Assembly: GCA_944372315.1 (NCBI GenBank)
Contig: CALVYX010000082.1
Span: forward strand, 1-24,755
DNA from: an uncultured Bacilli bacterium
Lineage (GTDB): Bacteria; Bacillota_I; Bacilli_A; RF39; UBA660
Length of the DNA: 24,755 bases
Reading direction: 5' to 3'
The position numbers and the translations under genes were made by a program. The notes below the pieces were generated by a model, which saw only the letters and a list, made by a program, of their open reading frames with translations, did no database searches and had not been told where the DNA came from. Positions 15,855 to 22,855 of this stretch are shown here, piece after piece. Every line of letters begins with the position of its first letter. Position 1 is the first letter of the stretch.

Positions 15855-16292
15855 TTATTCATCATCAATATCTAATATTTCTATTTCATCAACTACTGCT
15901 AATTGTTGCTCAATAACTAACTTTAGTTTTTTCTTAAATATCCTTACATTTCTTTCTAAAGTATCAGCTTTCAATTCTATCTTCTCTGCTCTTAATAGAG
16001 CATCATTTACGATACGTGATGCATTACGTCTTGCCTCTTCCACAATTATTTTAGACTCATCCATAGCTTGCTTTTTAATATTATTACTTGCTTCTTCAGC
16101 TTTATACATAGAACCTTTTAAAGTATCTTCCATACTCTTATATTTCACAAGTTCTTCTTTTAAATTATTAATTTCTAATTGTTGAGACTTGACTCTTTTA
16201 ATCATAGACTCAGTATTAGCAATAACATCATCAATAAACTTATTAACTTCGCTACGACTATATCCATTAGCCTCATAACTAAATTTGTTCAT
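15855..16292 (-). CDS. divIVA: DivIVA domain protein
   Basis: Coiled-coil protein of 145 residues that localises to curved membrane at poles and septa. The N-terminal DivIVA motif is recognisable as NGYSRSEVNKFIDDVIANTE; the rest is predicted coiled coil with an acidic end (EIEILDIDDE). It is shorter than many DivIVA proteins and could also be called a GpsB/DivIVA-type protein, but the position next to sepF supports DivIVA. GAGGTG lies 7 nt upstream of the ATG. It follows sepF by 26 nt and is probably cotranscribed; the genes that often sit between them in Bacilli (YggT and YlmH types) are missing here. Confidence 0.88.
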   Translation of the reverse strand: MNKFSYEANGYSRSEVNKFIDDVIANTESMIKRVKSQQLEINNLKEELVKYKSMEDTLKGSMYKAEEASNNIKKQAMDESKIIVEEARRNASRIVNDALLRAEKIELKADTLERNVRIFKKKLKLVIEQQLAVVDEIEILDIDDE

Positions 16293-16318
16293 GTCATCAC
16301 CTCATTACTGATAACTTA

Positions 16319-16741
16319 CTACCAATTAAATTCTTCGTCGTCTTCTTCTTTATCTTGTTTTCTTCCTCTAGAACCCTTACTAGTAGGATTGCTATCATCA
16401 GAAATTTTTCCCTCTACATTAATATTATTTGGCGTACAAAGGAATATTCCTCCACCTAACTTTTGTAGGTCTCCTCCAATTGCATATAAAGTTCCGCTCA
16501 AAAAATCTACTATTCTTTTAGCTTGATCAGGTGTTACTCTCTTTAAGTTAACAACTACTGCACTTCTGTTTTTTAGATAATCAGCAATTTGTTGACTTTC
16601 AGAATAAGCACGTGGTTCTAAAAGCATCATTTTATTTCCAGCATCACTAGGTTGTTCACTGTAATATTCAGTTGTAGATGTTTCGTCTACTTCGCTTGTA
16701 TCCCCACCTGAAAAGAAATTTTTAAATTTATCTAAAGCCAT
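16319..16741 (-). CDS. sepF: Cell division protein SepF
   Basis: Membrane-associated partner of FtsZ that bundles or tethers the Z-ring, 140 residues. It has an N-terminal amphipathic start ([12 protein letters not shown]), a linker, and the conserved SepF core with [20 protein letters not shown] and the [19 protein letters not shown] block. The C-terminal tail is charged and less conserved. GGAGG lies 7 nt upstream of the ATG. It lies in the order herA-like, sepF, divIVA on one strand, with a candidate promoter just upstream. Confidence 0.94.
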   Translation of the reverse strand: MALDKFKNFFSGGDTSEVDETSTTEYYSEQPSDAGNKMMLLEPRAYSESQQIADYLKNRSAVVVNLKRVTPDQAKRIVDFLSGTLYAIGGDLQKLGGGIFLCTPNNINVEGKISDDSNPTSKGSRGRKQDKEEDDEEFNW

Positions 16742-16785
16742 AATAATTCCTCCAATATTTTTATTCTCATACTTTTATATAAACC

Positions 16786-16814
16786 ATTGTAACATAGTTT
16801 TTTATATTTTTAAA
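16786..16814 (-). promoter_or_regulatory. Candidate promoter of sepF-divIVA
   Basis: Minus-strand -35 TTTAAA (16809-16814), 17-nt spacer and -10 TACAAT (16786-16791) with extended TG. No convincing terminator follows the upstream herA-like gene, so read-through may add to it. Confidence 0.5.
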
Positions 16815-16817
16815 GAA

Positions 16818-18602
16818 CTATTTTTCGCCATACCATAATTTTGTGATATTACTATTACTACTTAATGGTTCTGGATTAGGTTTATCTATCTTGATATCAA
16901 CTGGGACTTTAAAAGCAGAACCAAAAGCAATGGCATTTCCAGGTTGTAAAGTCTTTAAATGTGCAATAATTTCTTCGCTTACATTAGGAACCATTTCTTT
17001 AATATATGCTAAATCTTTAGGATGTAGAGTTCTTAATATAATAAAGTTAGAACACTGAGAAATACTAGTATCACTAAGTTCGCTAGGTCTTTGGGTAATT
17101 AGTCCTAGCAATACTCCATACTTTCTACCCTCTTTCGTAATTCTATCAAAAATATTATATCCTAATAAATCAGTATCTCTATCTGCTTGAACATATCTAT
17201 GTGCTTCTTCAATAATAATGTGGAAAGGAATGCTTCCTCTTTCAGGTGACTCAGTAGCAAAATCAAATAACATTTTAGAAATGATTTTAGTAAGTGTTTT
17301 GGCCATACGATCATTAACATAATTGATATTAAAGTTAACAATTTGAGCTTTCTTTCCATCAGAAGTTGTTAATAGTCTAGCAATAAAACTCTTTCTATCA
17401 ATCATATCAGGATACTCAAAAAAATTTGCATATTCACTATTAATTAAAGTGTGTAATCTAACACTCAAAACATTAGCATAATCAAATACTTTATCACTTT
17501 TTAAAACTCCTTCGGAAATCAATGAAAAATCAAGAGCAAGTTCTAAATCTTTCAAAGTATAAGGAATATCTCCTTTAGGATCAGGTATTTCTAATCCTTC
17601 TACGATAAAAGTTGAAATAAAGTCAACAACCAACTCCATTTCTTGCATTTTACCAGTTTTATCAATATATAAGCACTGTCTTAAAGTTCTAACATATCCT
17701 GGTTGAGTAATTTGACTTTCTAAATTTAAATCTTTTGTTTGATAAGTTGTTAAAATAGCAATGATTTGATCTCTTATTTTACTAGAATCTTTTCCACTTC
17801 TTAATATATCTAATAAAGCTCTTGCCACAATATCATTACGATATTTAATCACTTCTGGATCATCTTCAGTAATATTTGAATTTCTTAATATTGGAACTAA
17901 TTTAAGAGCTTTTTCAATAATTGATAATTGAGCAGGATCACTAGCATCTAGTAATAAAGCGATATCATCTATTCCTAATAGCCATAAAGGAATTCTTAAT
18001 AATTCTCCATCAGGATATAATGAATTAGTTGTATAAACTTTATAATTTAATACTGGAGATATTTCACTTATTCTGGAAAAGGCATTTGTATACTCTCCAT
18101 AAGCATCAAAAATAAATATATTTGCATTTACGGGTAAATAATTATTACTAGTAAAAATATTTTGAATAAGTCTTGCTACAGTACAACTTTTACCAGATCC
18201 GGTATTACCTAAGATAGCAAAATGATTACTAAAGAAATTATTAACTCCTACATTAATACGATAATTTGTATAAACACTAGATCTACCTAAATATATTTGA
18301 TCGTTATCCGTGATTTGTTGGTCTCCTAATAAAAGAGCAAGTTCTTCCATAGTAATAATTCTAACACTAGACTTAAAAGAAGGTTTCTTAGTAAATCCAG
18401 GTAAAAATATATTATCAGCAATCTCTCCTACTATAGATATTTTAGCATTGTTAACATCAATATTTACGATTTCTCCAACAATTTTTTTAGTTCCATCTTC
18501 AAATACGACATGAATATTAATTAAGTTAGTCTGTGTAGTAACATCGATCGCTAATTTCACTGTAACTATATTATCTTCTATATTAATAATATTTCCTATC
18601 AT
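16818..18602 (-). CDS. HerA-type DUF87 ATPase
   Basis: FtsK/HerA superfamily ATPase of 594 residues. An N-terminal HAS-barrel-like beta region (about 1-100) precedes the motor with Walker A GNTGSGKS (132-139). The Walker B region is FHIIIEEAHRYV, and the ITQRPSELSDTSISQCSNFI block with a following LRTLHPKD is typical of HerA. Archaeal HerA works with the nuclease NurA in DNA end resection, and bacterial relatives occur both as housekeeping and defence proteins. No NurA, Sir2 or other effector lies next to it here, so its role is unclear. Start: the ATG at 18602 has AGGG 9 nt upstream; a TTG 12 codons earlier lies inside the promoter and is rejected. Confidence 0.85.
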   Translation of the reverse strand: MIGNIINIEDNIVTVKLAIDVTTQTNLINIHVVFEDGTKKIVGEIVNIDVNNAKISIVGEIADNIFLPGFTKKPSFKSSVRIITMEELALLLGDQQITDNDQIYLGRSSVYTNYRINVGVNNFFSNHFAILGNTGSGKSCTVARLIQNIFTSNNYLPVNANIFIFDAYGEYTNAFSRISEISPVLNYKVYTTNSLYPDGELLRIPLWLLGIDDIALLLDASDPAQLSIIEKALKLVPILRNSNITEDDPEVIKYRNDIVARALLDILRSGKDSSKIRDQIIAILTTYQTKDLNLESQITQPGYVRTLRQCLYIDKTGKMQEMELVVDFISTFIVEGLEIPDPKGDIPYTLKDLELALDFSLISEGVLKSDKVFDYANVLSVRLHTLINSEYANFFEYPDMIDRKSFIARLLTTSDGKKAQIVNFNINYVNDRMAKTLTKIISKMLFDFATESPERGSIPFHIIIEEAHRYVQADRDTDLLGYNIFDRITKEGRKYGVLLGLITQRPSELSDTSISQCSNFIILRTLHPKDLAYIKEMVPNVSEEIIAHLKTLQPGNAIAFGSAFKVPVDIKIDKPNPEPLSSNSNITKLWYGEK

Positions 18603-18626
18603 ACTAATCAACCCTATTCTAGGAGA

Positions 18627-18655
18627 ATTATAACACAATATTGATTAATTGAAAA
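18627..18655 (-). promoter_or_regulatory. Promoter of the herA-like gene
   Basis: Minus-strand -10 TATAAT (18627-18632) with extended TG; -35 TTTTCA (18650-18655) at 17 nt matches moderately. Confidence 0.65.
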
Positions 18656-18664
18656 TATAAAAAG

Positions 18665-18689
18665 AAAAAATGTAGAACAAATCTACATT
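18665..18689 (-). terminator. Intrinsic terminator after queH
   Basis: Minus-strand perfect 8-bp stem AATGTAGA / TCTACATT with a 5-nt loop and T-tract, separating queH from the herA-like gene. Confidence 0.82.
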
Positions 18690-18704
18690 CAAAACAACAA
18701 TAAA

Positions 18705-19319
18705 CTATTCTTCTATTTTTACTTTTTTAGAATATTTACATCCACAATAATCTTGACGATATAAATTATATATTCTAGATAATTCGATGCTTCTTTTGTA
18801 TCCATTCTTCTTTTTAAAGTCAGCATATAAATAATTAACATTATAATTTTTAGCTAATTCTTCACCAATCTCATTTAATACTTTAGCATTTTTATAAGGA
18901 CTTATCGATAAAGTAGTTGTAAAATAGTCAAACCCTTTTTCTTTTGCTAACTTAGCAGTCTCTTCTAAACGAAGTCTATAACAAATATGACAACGAGCTC
19001 CCCCTTCTTTTTCGTGTTCTAATCCTTGGATAGCTTTTTCATATTTTTGATTATCATAAATTCCTTCCATAAACTCTACTTTATTTTTCACTGGTAATTC
19101 ATTGATTAATCTTTTTTGTTCATCTATTCTCTTATCAAATTCTTCTTTAGGAGATATATTAGGATTATAGTAAAAAATAGTAATTTTAAAATGATTAGCC
19201 AAATATTCTAAAACATAACTAGAACAAGGAGCACAACAACTATGAAGCAATAATGTTGGCACTTCTTCTAAAGTATCTATTTTATTTATTATTTTCTCTA
19301 ACTCTTTCTGGTAATTCAT
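18705..19319 (-). CDS. queH: Epoxyqueuosine reductase QueH
   Basis: Catalyses the last step of queuosine formation on tRNA, reducing epoxyqueuosine to queuosine; it is the non-homologous alternative to QueG. The 204-residue protein shows the family cysteines: HSCCAPCS (C28, C29, C32), CHIC (C110, C113) and YCGCKYS (C192, C194), which bind an iron-sulfur cluster and a further metal in characterised members. The TTTLSISPYKN block (134-144) is also typical. The gene begins inside the end of the ClpX-like gene (38-nt overlap) with AAGGG 5 nt before the ATG, so the two are coupled. No queuosine precursor genes are in the window; the cell may salvage queuine or Q precursors. Confidence 0.93.
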   Translation of the reverse strand: MNYQKELEKIINKIDTLEEVPTLLLHSCCAPCSSYVLEYLANHFKITIFYYNPNISPKEEFDKRIDEQKRLINELPVKNKVEFMEGIYDNQKYEKAIQGLEHEKEGGARCHICYRLRLEETAKLAKEKGFDYFTTTLSISPYKNAKVLNEIGEELAKNYNVNYLYADFKKKNGYKRSIELSRIYNLYRQDYCGCKYSKKVKIEE

Positions 19320-20820
19320 AATTTCCCTTTTTAGCCTTTCTTAATGTATAGATCTTCGGATCATCAATAGTCTCTTTAGAAACAAATAAAAGTCTTTTAC
19401 TAGGTACAGAAGATCCAATTTCTGAAGTAGCTGGTAAAAAAGTTTCATCTACTATTGTTTTTAGTCCTCTGGCTCCTGTTCCCAACTCATGAGCTTTCTT
19501 AGCTACAGCTTTTACAAATAAAGGTCTATTAGCATAAATTACTTTAACACGATCTTCTTTTAACAAAGCTGTCTCATAAATTCTTAAACTACTAATTGAT
19601 GAATGTGATAGTATAGCTTCTAAATCTTCAATTTCTAGTGGCTTAATTGGTATTTTTACTGGTACTCTACCAATTAATTCAGTCATTAATCCATATTGAA
19701 TAAAAGCATCATTATCTACTTCTATTTTTTTATCCATTCCTTCGCTATCAGTAGAAAAACCTAATACTCTTTGAGGTTTCATTTGTTCATTTAATTTAGT
19801 AAAGGCTCCACATAAAATAAAAGTAATATTTGAAGTATCCATAATTAATTGTTGATTAGTTCTATTACTATCATTAATATTTATTTTAGCACCTTCAATC
19901 ATTTTTAACAATTCCTCTTGAACATCAGTTTTATTTACATTTTCTCTAGAATCAGTACTAGCTAATTTATCAATTTCATCTAATACAATAATTCCTTTTT
20001 CCGCTTTTTCCATATTATTATCACTATTTACAAATAATCTTCTTAATATAGCTTTCACAGAATCTCCCACATAACCACTTGCTGTATAAGAGGTCATATC
20101 TTCTATTACTAAAGGAATATTTAATTCCTTTGCTAAACTTCTTACTAATTCTGTTTTTCCACATCCACTTGGTCCATATAATAAAATATTAGATTTCATT
20201 CCAGCATAATTGCCATATTTTAAATTTTTACATACAGTACCAATTAATTGTGACGCAGCTTCTTGTTGACCTACTACTCTTTTTGTAACTTTATCTAATA
20301 AAACTTTAGGATTTATTAAATAAGGTTGCATTATAAAACTATGTCCAACAGATAAATTTGTATTTCTATTTTGTTCTTGAGTTTTTTGATTAGAATTAGA
20401 TAATTGAGCAACTAAACTTGTACTAATATCAATAGCTTTTACATCTTTAGTTTTTATATTAATAGCATAACAGATAGCATCTTCAACAAAATTACTTTTC
20501 TCTAATAAAAATATATAGTTTTTAGCAAAATTTAAATAAGATTTAGCACATATATCTGGATAATCATAGTGTGATTCTGGATATCCACTGGCTCTATAAT
20601 ACTCACTAAGTTCTTCATCTAATATTTCAAAGCCATACATAGTGTCATAATCACTGATTTTATCTGATAATCTAATTTTTCTATAAGATGTTTCATATTT
20701 GTCAATTAAACCATTTTCTGATACAATTCCATCTATAATATGATAAGGTATTAACATCACTCTTTTTTCATCGATCATTTCTGGTTTAAATAAAATACCA
20801 TAAGCTTCTTTTGTCTCCAT
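19282..20820 (-). CDS. ClpX-like AAA+ ATPase with a non-canonical N-terminal domain
   Basis: A 512-residue AAA+ unfoldase. The motor (about 165-490) matches ClpX closely: Walker A GPSGCGKT (216-223), pore loop GYVG (249-252), Walker B IIVLDEID (277-284), RVLGFSTD (351-358) where ClpX has its IGF loop for docking ClpP, ELIGRVP (381-387), and sensor-2 GARGLK (449-454). The first 160 residues do not contain the ClpX zinc-binding domain: there is no CxxC pair, only isolated Cys91 and Cys117, and the segment is an unfamiliar acidic, Tyr-rich domain. I infer a ClpP-partner unfoldase with a different substrate or adaptor domain. AGGGG lies 6 nt before the ATG, and it has its own promoter. It may be the only ClpX of the cell or a second copy; the window cannot tell. 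Confidence 0.85.
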   Translation of the reverse strand: METKEAYGILFKPEMIDEKRVMLIPYHIIDGIVSENGLIDKYETSYRKIRLSDKISDYDTMYGFEILDEELSEYYRASGYPESHYDYPDICAKSYLNFAKNYIFLLEKSNFVEDAICYAINIKTKDVKAIDISTSLVAQLSNSNQKTQEQNRNTNLSVGHSFIMQPYLINPKVLLDKVTKRVVGQQEAASQLIGTVCKNLKYGNYAGMKSNILLYGPSGCGKTELVRSLAKELNIPLVIEDMTSYTASGYVGDSVKAILRRLFVNSDNNMEKAEKGIIVLDEIDKLASTDSRENVNKTDVQEELLKMIEGAKININDSNRTNQQLIMDTSNITFILCGAFTKLNEQMKPQRVLGFSTDSEGMDKKIEVDNDAFIQYGLMTELIGRVPVKIPIKPLEIEDLEAILSHSSISSLRIYETALLKEDRVKVIYANRPLFVKAVAKKAHELGTGARGLKTIVDETFLPATSEIGSSVPSKRLLFVSKETIDDPKIYTLRKAKKGNYELPERVRENNK

Positions 20821-20846
20821 AATATCCCCTGTCTTTCTAGCCTAAT

Positions 20847-20874
20847 ATTATAATAAAATGGGATATAAATTCAA
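20847..20874 (-). promoter_or_regulatory. Promoter of the clpX-like gene and queH
   Basis: Minus-strand -35 TTGAAT (20869-20874), 16-nt spacer and -10 TATAAT (20847-20852). The -35 adjoins the T-tract of the rpmF terminator. Confidence 0.72.
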
Positions 20875-20900
20875 GAAAAAAAGATACTATTCAGCATCTT
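20875..20900 (-). terminator. Intrinsic terminator after rpmF
   Basis: Minus-strand 8-bp stem AAGATGCT / AGTATCTT (one G-U pair) with a GAAT loop and a run of T residues. The hairpin includes the last codons and the TAG stop of rpmF. Confidence 0.8.
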
Positions 20901-21072
20901 TAGTTTCAACAACTTTTTTTCCTTTATAACTTCCACACTCACTACATACACGGTGAGGTTTAATTACTGCTCCACATTCTTTACAAGTAGTAGTACCTAC
21001 AACTTCTAAAGCATTATGACTTCTTCTCATTCTTTTTCTAGTTTTTGAAACTTTTCTAAATGGTACAGCCAT
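20887..21072 (-). CDS. rpmF: 50S ribosomal protein L32
   Basis: Large-subunit ribosomal protein of 61 residues. The start [19 protein letters not shown] is the family hallmark, and the zinc ribbon is intact (CKEC at 30-33, CSEC at 43-46), so this is the zinc-binding form. AGGAGTG precedes the ATG. It follows yceD by 4 nt, the conserved yceD-rpmF pair, and is probably coupled to it. Confidence 0.97.
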   Translation of the reverse strand: MAVPFRKVSKTRKRMRRSHNALEVVGTTTCKECGAVIKPHRVCSECGSYKGKKVVETKDAE

Positions 21073-21076
21073 GTTA

Positions 21077-21541
21077 TCACTCCTTTTTTATATTTTCAGT
21101 TAAGATACTAAAAGGATTATCCTTTTTTACTTCATCTTCACTTATTACTTTCCATCCATCCCCTTGATATTTACTTAAATCTTCTACTTTAGTATATTTA
21201 AGTGGGATCTCTAAAACAATATTTTGCCATAAAATTTCAAGAATATCAATAGTATTTTGATTATTTTTAAGAAATTCATCTAAATTTTCATCAATTTCAC
21301 AAGAAAAATCATAATCAACATCATCCAAACTAATAGAATCTTCAATAACCATCGTTCCATTAAGAATTCCTTTTAAATTAATTGAAGTATCTGATGATTC
21401 ACATATTTCTCCATCAAAATGAACATTCTTTAAAGATAAAATATCCGTATTTTCTAAATAAGTATGATCAAAAATAATATCTTTCTTAATGCTAATTTTA
21501 TCTTTCGTATGACTAAATAATTCATCTAATTCTATTAACAT
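21077..21541 (-). CDS. yceD: YceD/DUF177 family protein (23S rRNA accumulation)
   Basis: A 154-residue acidic protein of the DUF177 family; E. coli YceD is linked to 23S rRNA accumulation. The family region is the central beta part ([20 protein letters not shown]), and the C-terminal [12 protein letters not shown] corresponds to the conserved DPR-like tail. An ATG at 21541 with AGGTG 7 nt upstream is chosen; the in-frame extension to 21589 would read through the promoter. Location upstream of rpmF and divergent from ylbM/tmcAL is the standard Bacillota arrangement (ylbN). Confidence 0.88.
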   Translation of the reverse strand: MLIELDELFSHTKDKISIKKDIIFDHTYLENTDILSLKNVHFDGEICESSDTSINLKGILNGTMVIEDSISLDDVDYDFSCEIDENLDEFLKNNQNTIDILEILWQNIVLEIPLKYTKVEDLSKYQGDGWKVISEDEVKKDNPFSILTENIKKE

Positions 21542-21560
21542 ATTGATCACCTGCCAACAC

Positions 21561-21589
21561 ATTATATAATATATATAGAAAAAAAGCAA
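21561..21589 (-). promoter_or_regulatory. Promoter of yceD-rpmF
   Basis: Minus-strand -35 TTGCTT (21584-21589), 17-nt spacer and consensus -10 TATAAT (21561-21566). Confidence 0.72.
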
Positions 21590-21594
21590 TTTTT

Positions 21595-21616
21595 ATAGAA
21601 AAAATTAATTTTCTAT
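21595..21616. repeat. Inverted repeat between divergent yceD and tmcAL
   Basis: Perfect 8-bp arms ATAGAAAA / TTTTCTAT around AATTAA. It lies between the two divergent promoters and overlaps the putative -35 of tmcAL. It could be an operator; in AT-rich DNA chance is also possible. Confidence 0.45.
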
Positions 21617-21637
21617 CCCATATTTTTTTAGTATAAT
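21609..21637 (+). promoter_or_regulatory. Candidate promoter of tmcAL
   Basis: Plus-strand -10 TATAAT (21632-21637) is a perfect consensus and 21 nt before the ATG; the -35 (TTTTCT at 17 nt) is weak. Confidence 0.5.
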
Positions 21638-21657
21638 AACTGTATTGGAGGAATCTA

Positions 21658-22788
21658 ATGAAAATAATTGGTATTATTTGCGAATATAATCCATTTCATA
21701 ATGGACATTTATATCATTTAAAAAAGATTAAAGAAATGTATCCATCTTCTTGCATTATTTTAGTTATGTCTTCCTCTTTTACACAACGAGGAGAAATTAG
21801 TATATTAAATAAATGGGAAAAAACGGATATTGCTCTACAATATGGTGTTGATTTAATCATTGAATTACCCTTTGTTTTCTCTACTCAAAGTGCTGATATA
21901 TTTGCCTTGGGCGCTATTAGTATTCTTAATCATTTAAAAGTAGATACTATTGTATTTGGAAGTGAATCTAACGATCCAAACCAACTAATAGAAATAGCCA
22001 ATATCCAACTAAATAACCCTAATTATAATAAGATAGTAAAAGACTATCTGGATAAAGGAGAAAACTATCCAACCGCACTTTCTTTAGCGATTAATCAATT
22101 ATATAATAAAACGATCTCACTTCCTAATGATTTACTAGGTCTTTCTTATGTAAAAGAAATAATAAAACAACAGGCTAATATTGAAATAAAAACGATTCAA
22201 AGAACCAATGATTTTCATAATAAAAAATTAAATCATAAAATAGTAAGTGCTACTGCTATTAGAAATAATCTAGATAATAAAAATATCAAAAAATATGTTC
22301 CTTCCTTTACATATCAATATTTAAAAGAAAAATATCCAACAGATAATTATTTTACATTATTGAAATACAAAATAATATCTGAACAAGAAAATATAAAAAT
22401 ATACCAGACAGTAGATGAAGGAATTCATCACAGAATTTTAAAATATATAGATGAAATAAATTCCCTAGAAGAACTAATTCAAAAAATAAAGACTAAACGA
22501 TATACTTATAATAAAATTCATCGTATGTTAACTCATATTTTATGTAGTTTTACAAAAGAAGAAGCAAAAAATATAAAAATAAATTATATTCGAGTATTAG
22601 GATTTAATCAAAAAGGGATTCATTATTTAAATAAAATAAAAAAAGATTTAACTATTCCCTTAATTACTAATTACAAAAAAGAATATAATATTCTATTGGA
22701 AATAGAAACAAGAATTGATAAAATTTATTCTTTGATTATGAATGATAAAAACTATGATTATAAAAGAAAACCAATAAAATTAGATTAG
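21658..22788 (+). CDS. tmcAL: tRNA(Met) cytidine acetate ligase TmcAL (YlbM)
   Basis: Uses acetate and ATP to acetylate the wobble cytidine of elongator tRNA(Met), giving ac4C34. The 376-residue protein starts with the nucleotidyltransferase fold: GIICEYNPFHNGHLYHLKKI contains the HxGH motif (H14, H17). Then comes the family block SSSFTQRGEISILNKWEKT, followed by ADIFALGAISIL and VFGSES. The C-terminal helical part includes SATAIRNNL. Length is a little under the Bacillus protein. GGAGGA precedes the ATG. It is divergent from yceD-rpmF, a widespread Bacillota arrangement. Confidence 0.94.
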   Translation: MKIIGIICEYNPFHNGHLYHLKKIKEMYPSSCIILVMSSSFTQRGEISILNKWEKTDIALQYGVDLIIELPFVFSTQSADIFALGAISILNHLKVDTIVFGSESNDPNQLIEIANIQLNNPNYNKIVKDYLDKGENYPTALSLAINQLYNKTISLPNDLLGLSYVKEIIKQQANIEIKTIQRTNDFHNKKLNHKIVSATAIRNNLDNKNIKKYVPSFTYQYLKEKYPTDNYFTLLKYKIISEQENIKIYQTVDEGIHHRILKYIDEINSLEELIQKIKTKRYTYNKIHRMLTHILCSFTKEEAKNIKINYIRVLGFNQKGIHYLNKIKKDLTIPLITNYKKEYNILLEIETRIDKIYSLIMNDKNYDYKRKPIKLD

Positions 22789-22810
22789 GACATTTTGTCC
22801 TTTTTGTTTT
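22787..22810 (+). terminator. Intrinsic terminator after tmcAL
   Basis: Plus-strand stem AGGACA / TGTCCT with a 3-nt loop and TTTTGTTTT tail. It begins in the TAG stop codon of tmcAL. Confidence 0.82.
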
Positions 22811-22855
22811 GTATATTTTTATCTTATTAGTGAAACACTATAATAGGTGGTTAAT

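Noticed and set aside
15850..16526. Plus-strand open frames opposite divIVA and sepF
   Set aside because: They are low-complexity shadows of clearly coding minus-strand genes, without ribosome binding sites or promoters.
18603..18638. Longer N-terminus of the HerA-like protein from a TTG
   Set aside because: The TTG lies just upstream of the -10 TATAAT and has no ribosome binding site; the ATG at 18602 starts the conserved beta region.
16818..20820. Defence island formed by the HerA-like ATPase and ClpX-like ATPase
   Set aside because: They are in separate transcription units with queH and a terminator between, no nuclease or effector gene is present, and neighbours are core housekeeping genes.
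21542..21589. Longer N-terminus of YceD
   Set aside because: The hydrophobic extension is an artefact of reading the yceD promoter; the ATG at 21541 has a good ribosome binding site.
22839..22844. Perfect TATAAT just before the SpoIID-like gene
   Set aside because: A transcript from it would begin after the AGGTGG ribosome binding site at 22845-22850 and has no -35, so it is unlikely to be the promoter of this gene.
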